Shown here: positions 8,508 to 15,901 of the stretch, piece by piece | Layout: each line of letters opens with the position of its first letter | Position numbering within the stretch: the first letter of the stretch is position 1 | Source of the DNA: CADEFX01 sp046154585 | GTDB taxonomy: Bacteria; Pseudomonadota; Alphaproteobacteria; Rhizobiales; Hyphomicrobiaceae | Assembly: GCA_046154585.1 (NCBI GenBank) | Contig: JBJXDX010000150.1 | Location: 62,001 to 126,000, forward strand | DNA: 64,000 nt | Direction of reading: 5' to 3' | Position numbers and translations under genes: made by a program | Notes under the pieces: model-generated | What the model was told of the DNA's origin: nothing | Seen by the model: the letters and a program-made list of their open reading frames with translations, nothing else | The model's database searches: none

Positions 8508-9304
8508 TGCGGGCCTGGCAGCAGTTCAGACAAGGGCTTGCAGCCGCATCGATGCTGTGCGCGGCAGCGCTGGTGGCGGCCTGCTCGGGTGAGCTGAAGC
8601 TGCCCGTTGCCGACCAGGGCGAGGTGGCCGGCGACATCACCACGAGCGCCACGCCCGACAAGCCCTTCAATCCGTTCAACGATGCCGGCGAGACCGCCGT
8701 GCCGGCGCGCAATCTCATCGAGAACCCATCGCGGGCAGAGGTGCTGAAGGCCGGGGCGCTGCCGGAGTTCTCCATTGGGCGCGCGGACGCGCCGGTGGTG
8801 ATGATCAAGTACATGTCGCTGACCTGCCCATACTGCAAGCGGTTCCAGGCCGAGACGTTTCCGGTGCTGAAGCGCGAGTACATCGACAGCGGCAAGGTGC
8901 GCTTCATCCTGCGTGAGTTCCCGATCGGCAAGTCGAGCGGCACGGCGACCATCGCGCTGCGCTGTGCGCCGATGGACAAATACCTGACGCTGTACGACAA
9001 ATTCCTGCAGCAGCAGGGGCAGTGGGTGGCGCAGGAGGTGCGGCTCGATGCCATCCACAAGGTCGTCGCGCAGGTGGGGATCACGCGCGCCCAGTTTGAC
9101 TCCTGCCGCGAGAATCAAGCCATGATCAATGACTTGAAATGGGTCAAGGAGCGTGGGCGCGAGCTGGGCGTCATCGGTACACCGAATTTCTTCATCGACG
9201 GCCGCCTGGTGAAGAAGGTCATCGGCATCAAAGAGATCCGGGAGATGGTGGATCCACTGATTGCCGGTCGCGTCGCCTCCGGGGCGGGCCAGGCGAACAA
9301 TTGA
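8507..9304 (+). CDS. DsbA-family lipoprotein thiol oxidoreductase (CPYC)
   Basis: A 265-residue paralogue of the preceding gene. The N-terminus MRAWQQFRQGLAAASM leads to a lipobox LVAAC, so Cys26 should be acylated and the protein membrane-anchored. The thioredoxin-fold domain has CPYC in KYMSLTCPYCKRFQAE and a cis-Pro loop GVIGTPNFFIDGR. About 80 residues of low-complexity linker separate the anchor from the domain. ATG 8507 overlaps the TGA of the upstream gene. It shares the SGKVRFILREFP block with its neighbour, suggesting tandem duplication followed by a change of active-site dipeptide and localisation. Confidence 0.9.
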   Translation: MRAWQQFRQGLAAASMLCAAALVAACSGELKLPVADQGEVAGDITTSATPDKPFNPFNDAGETAVPARNLIENPSRAEVLKAGALPEFSIGRADAPVVMIKYMSLTCPYCKRFQAETFPVLKREYIDSGKVRFILREFPIGKSSGTATIALRCAPMDKYLTLYDKFLQQQGQWVAQEVRLDAIHKVVAQVGITRAQFDSCRENQAMINDLKWVKERGRELGVIGTPNFFIDGRLVKKVIGIKEIREMVDPLIAGRVASGAGQANN

Positions 9305-9359
9305 GCGCCAAGGCCTGTTCCACCCGCGTCCCGCAGCGTTGTTGATTAGGGAATTGCCC

Positions 9360-12300
9360 GTGCAAATCGCCAGGTTACGGCTGCTCGGCTTCAAATCCTT
9401 CGTCGAGCCTACCGAGCTTCTGATCGAGAAGGGGCTGACCGGCGTTGTCGGGCCGAACGGCTGCGGCAAGTCGAACCTGCTCGAAGCGTTGCGCTGGGTG
9501 ATGGGCGAAGCGTCCTACAAGAGCATGCGCGCCTCCACCATGGAGGACGTGATCTTCTCGGGCACCACCAGCCGGCCCGGGCGCAACTGGGCGGAAGTGA
9601 CGATCTTCGTCGACAACAGCGCGCGGCAGGCCCCGGCCGAATTCAATGACAGCGACGAGCTCGAGGTCACGCGGCGCATCGAGCGGGAGCTGGGATCGGC
9701 CTATCGCATCAACGGGTCGGAAGCGCGGGCGCGCGACGTCAAGATCCTGTTCGAGGATGCAGCGACAGGTGCGCGATCGCCGTCGCTGGTGCGGCAGGGG
9801 CAGATCGGCGAGATCGTCAACGCCAAGCCCGAGCAGCGCCGGCGCATTCTCGAGGATGCTGCCGGCGTGGCCGGGTTGCATAGCCGCCGGCACGAGGCCG
9901 AGCTCAGGCTGAAGGCGGCCGAGACCAATCTGGCGCGCCTGAACGACGTGCTGGGCCAGTTGGCCGGGCAGGTGGAGAGCCTCAAGCGTCAGGCGCGGCA
10001 AGCGCGGCGCTACAAGGAGATTTCGGGCGAGATCCGTGCCAACGAAGCACTGCTGCTGCATCTGGCGTGGACGGCGGCGCAAGCGGATGTGGACTACACC
10101 GAGGCGATGCTGGCCGACACGCTGTCGCGCGTGGCCGAGGCGGCGCAGCAGGAGGCCGTGGCGCTGCGCGAGGAAGCTGATCGTGCCGAGGCACTAGACC
10201 CGCTGCGCGAGGAAGAGGCAAGACGCGGCGCTGCCATCGCCCGGCTCAAAATCGAGCAGGATACGTTCGAGAAGGAGGCCGACCGCCTCGCCCAGCGCCA
10301 GCGCGAGCTGGAAGGCCGGGTCGAGCAGCTCACGCGCGACATCGAGCGCGAAAACGAGCTGGTGCGCGAGGCGCACGAGATCGTGGCGCGGCTCAACGAG
10401 GAAGACGAGGCGCTGGCGGCAACGTCTGAAAGCGAGGCCGTCACCGAAGAGGAGGCGCGCGGCAAGCTCACGGCCGGCACCGGGGCGCTCGAGGCCGCCG
10501 AAGCGACGCTCGCCAACGCCACGCGCCGCGCGTTCGAGGCGCGGGCGCGTCGCCAGAGCCTGGAGGCCGCCCACCGCGAACGCAGCGAGCAGATCGAGAA
10601 GCTGAGCCGGCAGGCCGTGGCGCTCGAGGCTCAGGCACGCGAGGCGGCGGCCAAGGCGCCGGATGCCGAGAAGCTCGCCATCACGTCGGAGAAGGGGCAG
10701 CAACTGCTCCGAGACATTTCCGAAATCGAGGCACAGACGATTGCCGCGGAGGAGCGCGTTCTCGATCTCGCCGCCGAGGTGAAGCTCAGGCAGGAGGCGA
10801 GCGAAACGGCACGCTTCAGGGCCGGGCAGCTCACGACCGAGGTCGAGACGCTGTTCAAGCTGCTGAAGCCTGCGCGCGAGGACGGATTGCCGCCGATCGT
10901 CGATCAGTTGCGCGTGCAGTCAGGCTACGAGATGGCACTGGGCGCGGCGCTGGGTGACGATCTCGACGCGCCCATCGGCGAGGAGGCGCCGATGCATTGG
11001 CGCCGCATCGACATGGGGCTCGATGATCCGGCGTTGCCAAATGGGGCCGTGCCGCTCGCGGGCATGGTGGAGGCGCCGCCCGAGCTGGCGCGGCGATTGA
11101 AACAGATCGGTATCGTGGCGCATGCCGACGGCAAGCGGCTGCAATCGGCGTTGAAGCCTGGCCAGCGGCTCGTGTCGCTGGAGGGCGACCTGTGGCGGTG
11201 GGACGGGTTCGTCGCGGCTGCGCATGCGCCGACGGCCGCGGCGCAACGGTTGGCCGAGCGCAACCGCCTGGGCGAAATCGAAGGGCGGCAGGCGGCCGCC
11301 CGCGATGAGGCCGAGGATCTCGCTTCGGCACAGCGCACGACAGCGGAGCTGCATCGCGTGGCCGAGGCCGAGGAGCGCCGTCTGCGGCAGCTGTGGCGCG
11401 ACACGCAATCTGAACTGGCGCGCGTGCGCGAGACGCTGACGGTCATCGAGCGCCAGGCGCGCGAGACGGAAAGCCGCCTCGCCGCCATCGGCGAGGCGCG
11501 CAGCCGCGTCAGCGATGGGCTAGAGGAAGCGCGGCAGAAGGCCATTGAGACGGAAGCGGCGCTGGCCGCCATGCCCGCGAACGAAGGCCTGGAGAGTGAG
11601 CTCGCCGATGCCGAGCGCGCGACGGCTGAAGCGCGAACGCTGGCCGCCGACGCCCGTGCGCTGGTCACGAGCCTGGAGCGCGACCGGCAGATGCGCAGCA
11701 ATCGCCGGGCGGCGCTGGCGACGGAGCGCGAGCGCTGGCAGACGCGCAGCCAAGGTGCGGATCAGCAGATCGCGACGCTCAACGAACGCAAGACCGAGGC
11801 GGAAACGGAGCTGGCCAGCCTCGCCGACCTGCCGGCGAAGGTTGAGGTCCAGCGCGGAAAGATCCTGAGCGAGCTGACCGACGCGGAACGCCTGCGGCAG
11901 ACTGCGGCCGACGCGCTCGCCGCTGCCGACACGGCGCATCGCGAGGCGCAGAAAGCGCTACGCACCATCCAGGCGACGCATGCGGCCGAGCGCGAGTCGC
12001 GGGCGCGCAACGAGGCGCGGCTCGAAGCGGCGCGCCAGAAGCGCAGCGAGGAAGCGCGCAAGATTGCCGACACCATGGGCTGCGAGCCGCAGGCGTGCTT
12101 GGCGCTCGCGGGACTGGCGCCCGATGCCGAGATGCCGGAGCTGGCCGAGGTCGACCGCAAGCTGCAGCGGCTCAAGGCGGACCGCGAACGGCTCGGCAGC
12201 GTCAATCTCACGGCCGATGAGGACCTGACCAGGATTACCGAACAGCACGCCAGCATGGATATGGAGCGGCTCGACGTCGAGCAGGCCATCAACAAGCTGC

Positions 12301-12845
12301 GCGGCGCCATCGGCCACCTCAACCGCGAGGCGAGATCGCGCCTGCGCGAAGCTTTCCAGTCGGTCAACGCGCATTTCGTCGAGCTGTTCAGCACGCTGTT
12401 CGGCGGCGGCGAGGCGCGGCTGGAGATGGTGGAGAGCGAGGAGGACCCGCTCGAGGGCGGGCTGGAGATCGTGGCCAAGCCGCCCGGCAAGAAGCCGGCC
12501 ACCATCTCACTGCTGTCGGGCGGCGAGCAGACGCTGACCGCCCTGTCGCTGATCTTCGCCGTGTTCCTGACCAACCCGTCGCCGATCTGCGTGCTGGACG
12601 AGGTCGATGCGCCGCTGGACGATGCCAACGTCGACCGTTTCTGCACGCTGATGGAGAAGATGGCGGCGGAGACGGAGACCCGGTTCCTGGTGATCACCCA
12701 CCATCCGATGACCATGGCGCGCATGAACCGGCTGTTCGGCGTGACGATGGCGGAAAAGGGCGTTTCGCAGCTCGTTTCCGTGGATCTGGCCACGGCGGAA
12801 CGCATCATCGAGAACGGCGGCGGGCACCAGCAGGCCGCAGGCTGA
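9360..12845 (+). CDS. smc: chromosome segregation protein SMC
   Basis: A protein of about 1161 residues with full SMC architecture. The Walker A motif is GPNGCGKS at residues 31-38. A long coiled coil follows, then a hinge near residue 510-600 (LLKPAREDGLPPIVDQL through GYEMALGAALGDDL). The return coil leads to the signature LSGGEQTLTALSLIFAVF near 1050 and Walker B with D-loop ICVLDEVDAPLDDANVDRF. It forms the condensin-type ring that organises and segregates the chromosome. The GTG at 9360 (VQIARLRLLGFKSFVEP) is the start because it sets the family's normal N-terminus. No scpA or scpB gene is adjacent. Confidence 0.96.
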   Translation: MQIARLRLLGFKSFVEPTELLIEKGLTGVVGPNGCGKSNLLEALRWVMGEASYKSMRASTMEDVIFSGTTSRPGRNWAEVTIFVDNSARQAPAEFNDSDELEVTRRIERELGSAYRINGSEARARDVKILFEDAATGARSPSLVRQGQIGEIVNAKPEQRRRILEDAAGVAGLHSRRHEAELRLKAAETNLARLNDVLGQLAGQVESLKRQARQARRYKEISGEIRANEALLLHLAWTAAQADVDYTEAMLADTLSRVAEAAQQEAVALREEADRAEALDPLREEEARRGAAIARLKIEQDTFEKEADRLAQRQRELEGRVEQLTRDIERENELVREAHEIVARLNEEDEALAATSESEAVTEEEARGKLTAGTGALEAAEATLANATRRAFEARARRQSLEAAHRERSEQIEKLSRQAVALEAQAREAAAKAPDAEKLAITSEKGQQLLRDISEIEAQTIAAEERVLDLAAEVKLRQEASETARFRAGQLTTEVETLFKLLKPAREDGLPPIVDQLRVQSGYEMALGAALGDDLDAPIGEEAPMHWRRIDMGLDDPALPNGAVPLAGMVEAPPELARRLKQIGIVAHADGKRLQSALKPGQRLVSLEGDLWRWDGFVAAAHAPTAAAQRLAERNRLGEIEGRQAAARDEAEDLASAQRTTAELHRVAEAEERRLRQLWRDTQSELARVRETLTVIERQARETESRLAAIGEARSRVSDGLEEARQKAIETEAALAAMPANEGLESELADAERATAEARTLAADARALVTSLERDRQMRSNRRAALATERERWQTRSQGADQQIATLNERKTEAETELASLADLPAKVEVQRGKILSELTDAERLRQTAADALAAADTAHREAQKALRTIQATHAAERESRARNEARLEAARQKRSEEARKIADTMGCEPQACLALAGLAPDAEMPELAEVDRKLQRLKADRERLGSVNLTADEDLTRITEQHASMDMERLDVEQAINKLRGAIGHLNREARSRLREAFQSVNAHFVELFSTLFGGGEARLEMVESEEDPLEGGLEIVAKPPGKKPATISLLSGGEQTLTALSLIFAVFLTNPSPICVLDEVDAPLDDANVDRFCTLMEKMAAETETRFLVITHHPMTMARMNRLFGVTMAEKGVSQLVSVDLATAERIIENGGGHQQAAG

Positions 12846-12920
12846 GAAAGGCCTGGCGAAGGTCCGTGGCCTGCGCTCATTCGCCATCCCTGGTCCCGCC
12901 ACGCTTTTGCCGCCCTTTTG

Positions 12921-12949
12921 TTGACACCCCCGGACCTCGCCACTATGGT
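12921..12949 (+). promoter_or_regulatory. sigma70-type promoter of the F0 ATP synthase operon
   Basis: A perfect -35 hexamer TTGACA (12921-12926) is followed by a 17-bp spacer and TATGGT (12944-12949). The spacing is ideal and the element lies 59 bp upstream of the atpI ATG in the gap after smc. It reads in the direction of atpI-atpB-atpE-atpF'-atpF. Confidence 0.72.
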
Positions 12950-13007
12950 CCCGCGCGGTCGATACCCCCTGGGTAGCGTGCCGCCTTCCGCCAAGGAACG
13001 CGTCTCC

Positions 13008-13409
13008 ATGTCGGATCCCGAACAGGATCGGAAATCCGGGAGAGGCGAACTCTCTCCCGAAGAGAGAGCCGCGTTCGAGCGCCGCGTCGATCAACTCGGC
13101 GACAAGCTCAAGCGGGCGGAGGCGCAGCACGATACGGGGCGGCAAGGTGGCGACACCTTGCAGGGACGCGGAATGGCCTATGGGTTCCGGATGTCATCGG
13201 AACTCGTGGGAGCCATCGTGGTCGGGGGGCTGATCGGCTACGCGTTGGACCAATGGCTGGGGACGAAGCCCTGGCTGTTCCTGGTCTTTTTTGTGTTTGG
13301 GTTTGCTGCAGGCATCCTGAATCTCCTCAGGGCCTACCGGCAGATGCAGGGGGAGATTACAGCTCAGACGGGCGGTAATCTCGGCAAGACTGTCCCCAAC
13401 GATGATTGA
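13008..13409 (+). CDS. atpI: ATP synthase protein I (AtpI)
   Basis: A 133-residue protein with a charged, coiled N-terminal half (SPEERAAFERRVDQLGDKLKRAEAQ) and two transmembrane helices (SSELVGAIVVGGLIGYALDQWLG; WLFLVFFVFGFAAGILNLLRAY). This is the typical alphaproteobacterial AtpI layout. AtpI assists assembly of the c-ring. The ATG at 13008 has AAGGA upstream. It is the first gene of the F0 cluster, and its stop codon lies inside the first unit of a hairpin repeat (13404-13470). Confidence 0.9.
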   Translation: MSDPEQDRKSGRGELSPEERAAFERRVDQLGDKLKRAEAQHDTGRQGGDTLQGRGMAYGFRMSSELVGAIVVGGLIGYALDQWLGTKPWLFLVFFVFGFAAGILNLLRAYRQMQGEITAQTGGNLGKTVPNDD

Positions 13410-13470
13410 GTGGCGTCCCTTCGGGACGAATGATTGAGTGGCGCCCCTCCGGGGATGACGATTGAACGAC
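13404..13470 (+). repeat. tandem 28-bp hairpin repeats at the end of atpI
   Basis: Two direct 28-bp units (13404-13431 and 13432-13459) both begin GATTGAGTGGCG and are followed by a partial third (GATTGAACGAC). Each unit holds a hairpin: GTCCC-TTC-GGGAC in the first and CCCC-TCC-GGGG in the second. The differences between units are compensatory, since U-A in one becomes C-G in the other. The first unit contains the atpI TGA. They may act as an mRNA stability or processing element between atpI and atpB. Confidence 0.7.
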
Positions 13471-13485
13471 TGAGCGAGGGCTGAC

Positions 13486-14259
13486 GTGGCGGCAGGGAGC
13501 GCACAGGGAACCGGAATGCCGGACCCAATCCATCAGTTCGAGATCCACAGGATCATTCCGCTCAAGCTGTTCGGCTACGACGTATCGTTCACTAACTCCG
13601 CCGCGTTCATGCTGGCCGCCGTGGTGGTGTCCGCCGGCCTGCTGATCTATGCCATGCGCGACGGATCGCTGGTGCCGCGCCGGCTGCAGTCGACGGCTGA
13701 GATCGGCTACGAATTCATCGCCAACATGGTGCGCGACAGCGCCGGCGAGCAGGGCATGAAGTTCTTCCCGCTGATCTTCACGCTGTTCGCCTTCATCTTC
13801 ACCTGCAACATGCTGGGCATGATCCCGGGTGCCTTCACGGTGACGAGCCACATCATCGTCACGGCCGCGCTGGCGGCCATCGTGTTCCTGACGGTGCTGG
13901 TGGTGGGCTTTGCCAAGAACGGCCTGCACTTCCTCAAGCTATTCGTGCCTTCGGGCGTGCCGATCTACATCCTGCCGCTGGTGACGCTGATCGAGATCAT
14001 CTCCTTCCTGTCCCGGCCCGTCAGCCATTCCGTGCGCCTGTTCGCCAACATGCTGGCCGGGCACATCACGCTGAAGGTGTTCGGCGGCTTCATCATCATG
14101 CTGCTCGGCACCGGCTCGTTCGCGGCGCTGGCGCCGCTTCCCCTGCTCGGCGCCGTGGCGCTGACGGCGCTCGAAGTGCTCGTCGCGTTCCTGCAGGCCT
14201 ACGTCTTCACGATGCTGACCTGCATGTACCTCAACGACGCCCTGCATCCCGGCCACTAG
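13486..14259 (+). CDS. atpB: F0F1 ATP synthase subunit a
   Basis: A 257-residue integral membrane subunit forming the proton half-channels against the c-ring. It starts with the family segment MPDPIHQFEIHRIIPL. The key helix is FLSRPVSHSVRLFANMLAGHITLKV, whose arginine releases the proton from the c-subunit carboxylate. The C-terminal helix EVLVAFLQAYVFTMLTCMYLNDALHPGH is typical. GTG 13486 is a possible start. The ATG ten codons in (13516), with AGGGA upstream, is equally plausible and closer to family length. Confidence 0.95.
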   Translation: MAAGSAQGTGMPDPIHQFEIHRIIPLKLFGYDVSFTNSAAFMLAAVVVSAGLLIYAMRDGSLVPRRLQSTAEIGYEFIANMVRDSAGEQGMKFFPLIFTLFAFIFTCNMLGMIPGAFTVTSHIIVTAALAAIVFLTVLVVGFAKNGLHFLKLFVPSGVPIYILPLVTLIEIISFLSRPVSHSVRLFANMLAGHITLKVFGGFIIMLLGTGSFAALAPLPLLGAVALTALEVLVAFLQAYVFTMLTCMYLNDALHPGH

Positions 14260-14311
14260 CCGAGATGCAGCTCGCCTGAAACCCACCCTATCAACCCAAG
14301 GAGAACGCATC

Positions 14312-14536
14312 ATGGATCCAGCTTCCGCCAAGCTTATCGGCGCCGGCCTTGCCGCCATCGGCACGGGCGCTGCGGCGATCGGCGTGGGTAACCTGTTCGG
14401 CCAGTTCCTGCAGGGCGCACTGCGCAATCCGTCGGCTGCCGACGGCCAGTTTGGCCGCCTGATCTTCGGCTTCGCCGTGACGGAAGCGCTTGGCATCTTC
14501 GCGCTGCTGATCGCCTTCCTGCTGCTTTTCACCTGA
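14312..14536 (+). CDS. atpE: F0F1 ATP synthase subunit c
   Basis: A 74-residue proteolipid hairpin. Helix one is AKLIGAGLAAIGTGAAAIGVG, the polar loop is RNP at residues 38-40, and helix two carries the proton-binding glutamate E58 in FGFAVTEALGIFAL. AAGGAG lies eight bases before the ATG, a strong ribosome site that fits the high stoichiometry needed for the ring. It sits between atpB and the b' subunit. Confidence 0.96.
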   Translation: MDPASAKLIGAGLAAIGTGAAAIGVGNLFGQFLQGALRNPSAADGQFGRLIFGFAVTEALGIFALLIAFLLLFT

Positions 14537-14619
14537 GCACGACTGGGGTGTGACGGATCGCCGGAGGCATCGGCCGCCGGCACTTCCGCCTCGTAATTCA
14601 ACGACTATCGGGCACCGAG

Positions 14620-15165
14620 ATGGCTCAACCGAGCACCGCCGGAACGGCAGTCCCGCATGATGCGGGGCACGCCAAGATCTTCCCGCCGCTGGACTCCACG
14701 ACGTTCGCGTCACAGCTCCTGTGGCTCGCGATCGCGTTCGGCCTGCTGTACTGGCTGCTCTCCAAGGTGGCCTTGCCGCGCATCGGCGAGGTGATCGAGG
14801 AGCGGCAGGAGCGCATCAAGCGCGACCTGGCGCAGGCGGAGCAGCTACGCGGCCAGACCGACGCGGCGCTGAAGGCCTACGAGCAATCGCAGGCCGAGGC
14901 GCGCAGCAAGGCGCAGGGCATCGCCAAGGACATGCGCGACAAGCTGGCGGCGGTCTCCGAGCAGGAGCGCCACCGGGTCGATACCGAGCTGGCGGCCAAG
15001 ATCGCCGAGACCGAACGGCAGATCTCGGATAACAAGAAGCGTGCTCTGGCGAGTGTGAACGAGATCGCTGTGGCGACCGTCGGTGCCATCGTCGGCAAGC
15101 TGCTGGGACAGGACGCAACGCCGGACGAGGTTCGCCGCGCGCTTCCCGCGCAACCGGCCGAGTAG
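14620..15165 (+). CDS. atpF': F0F1 ATP synthase subunit b' (peripheral stalk)
   Basis: A 181-residue b-type subunit. One N-terminal membrane helix (ASQLLWLAIAFGLLYWLLSKVALPRIGEVIEER) is followed by a long alanine- and charge-rich helix (RIKRDLAQAEQLRGQTDAALKAYEQSQAEARSKAQ) that forms the stator dimer. Alphaproteobacteria and phototrophs carry two different b subunits, and this is the first, divergent one. The paralogue atpF follows after a 175-bp gap filled by a palindromic element. Confidence 0.93.
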   Translation: MAQPSTAGTAVPHDAGHAKIFPPLDSTTFASQLLWLAIAFGLLYWLLSKVALPRIGEVIEERQERIKRDLAQAEQLRGQTDAALKAYEQSQAEARSKAQGIAKDMRDKLAAVSEQERHRVDTELAAKIAETERQISDNKKRALASVNEIAVATVGAIVGKLLGQDATPDEVRRALPAQPAE

Positions 15166-15170
15166 GAGCG

Positions 15171-15335
15171 CTCGTGTGATGATCGAGAAATTCGCCGGCA
15201 TTTGCCGCACATCTCGGAGCGAATTTCTCGATCTGAATCACACGAGCAAGTCTATGATGCTAGCGTCCCTTTGGATTCCGAAGTTCGCTCCCGGACCTAG
15301 CAACGAGATCAGGCGAACTTCGGAATTGGGACACT
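15171..15335. repeat. palindromic intergenic element, copy 1 (double stem-loop)
   Basis: The element fills the gap between atpF' and atpF. It is made of two consecutive inverted repeats. Stem A has arms 15171-15196 (CTCGTGTGATGATCGAGAAA and on) and 15218-15246. Stem B has arms 15265-15288 and 15313-15332 (GCGAACTTCGGAATTGGGAC). A shorter relative lies at 17731-17821 and matches the left arm of stem A plus the right arm of stem B. Outer ends share AGTGT/ACACT. This looks like a non-coding mobile palindrome (REP or MITE-like). It would be transcribed inside the atp operon mRNA. Confidence 0.75.
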
Positions 15336-15340
15336 AGAGC

Positions 15341-15826
15341 ATGTTCTTCATGGCCGAGTTCTGGGTCGCCGTTGCGTTCTTCATCTTCGTCGGACTCATG
15401 GTCTACCTGAAGGTGCCGGGCATGGTGACGAAGGCGCTCGACGATCGCGCCGACGCCATCCGCCAGGATCTGGACGCTGCCCGCAAGCTACGCGAGGAGG
15501 CCCAGGATCTGCTGGCGGACTACCAGGCGAAGCAGCGCCAGGCTGAGACCGACGCCCAGCAGATCATCGAGGAGGCGCGGCGCGAGGCTGAAGCGCTGAA
15601 GGCCGAAGGCGACAAGGCCATGCAGGAGTCTTTGACCCGGCGCACGCGTATCGCCGAGGAGAAGATTGCCCGCGCGGAAGCGCAGGCCGTGGCCGAGGTG
15701 CGCGCCATTGCCGTAGAGGCCGCGACGGCGGCTGCCGAGCGCATCGTCAAGGACAAAGTGGCGACAGGCCTCGGCTCGACGATTGTCGACCAGTCGATCC
15801 GCGATCTGAGGGGCAAGCTGAACTAA
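15341..15826 (+). CDS. atpF: F0F1 ATP synthase subunit b
   Basis: A 161-residue stator subunit. A single N-terminal membrane helix (FWVAVAFFIFVGLMVYLKVPGMV) leads into a long amphipathic helix rich in Ala, Glu, Arg and Gln (AARKLREEAQDLLADYQAKQRQAETDAQQ and on). It pairs with b' to link F0 to F1. The alternative ATG at codon 4 (MAEFWV) is possible. The start lies five bases from the end of the palindromic element, so the ribosome site is derived from element sequence (TAGAGC), unlike its neighbours. Confidence 0.94.
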   Translation: MFFMAEFWVAVAFFIFVGLMVYLKVPGMVTKALDDRADAIRQDLDAARKLREEAQDLLADYQAKQRQAETDAQQIIEEARREAEALKAEGDKAMQESLTRRTRIAEEKIARAEAQAVAEVRAIAVEAATAAAERIVKDKVATGLGSTIVDQSIRDLRGKLN

Positions 15827-15901
15827 AAACGGATCCCTTCGAAGCTCCTCGCCTCACATCGCGAGCGGCGTGAACAATCGCAATTGGGCGGCGTTGCGTA
15901 T

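Noticed and set aside
15083..15337. 84-codon frame across the first palindromic element (MIEKFAGICRTS...)
   Set aside because: The frame is created by the repeat itself; a similar peptide arises at 17737 from the second copy, so it is not evidence of a gene.
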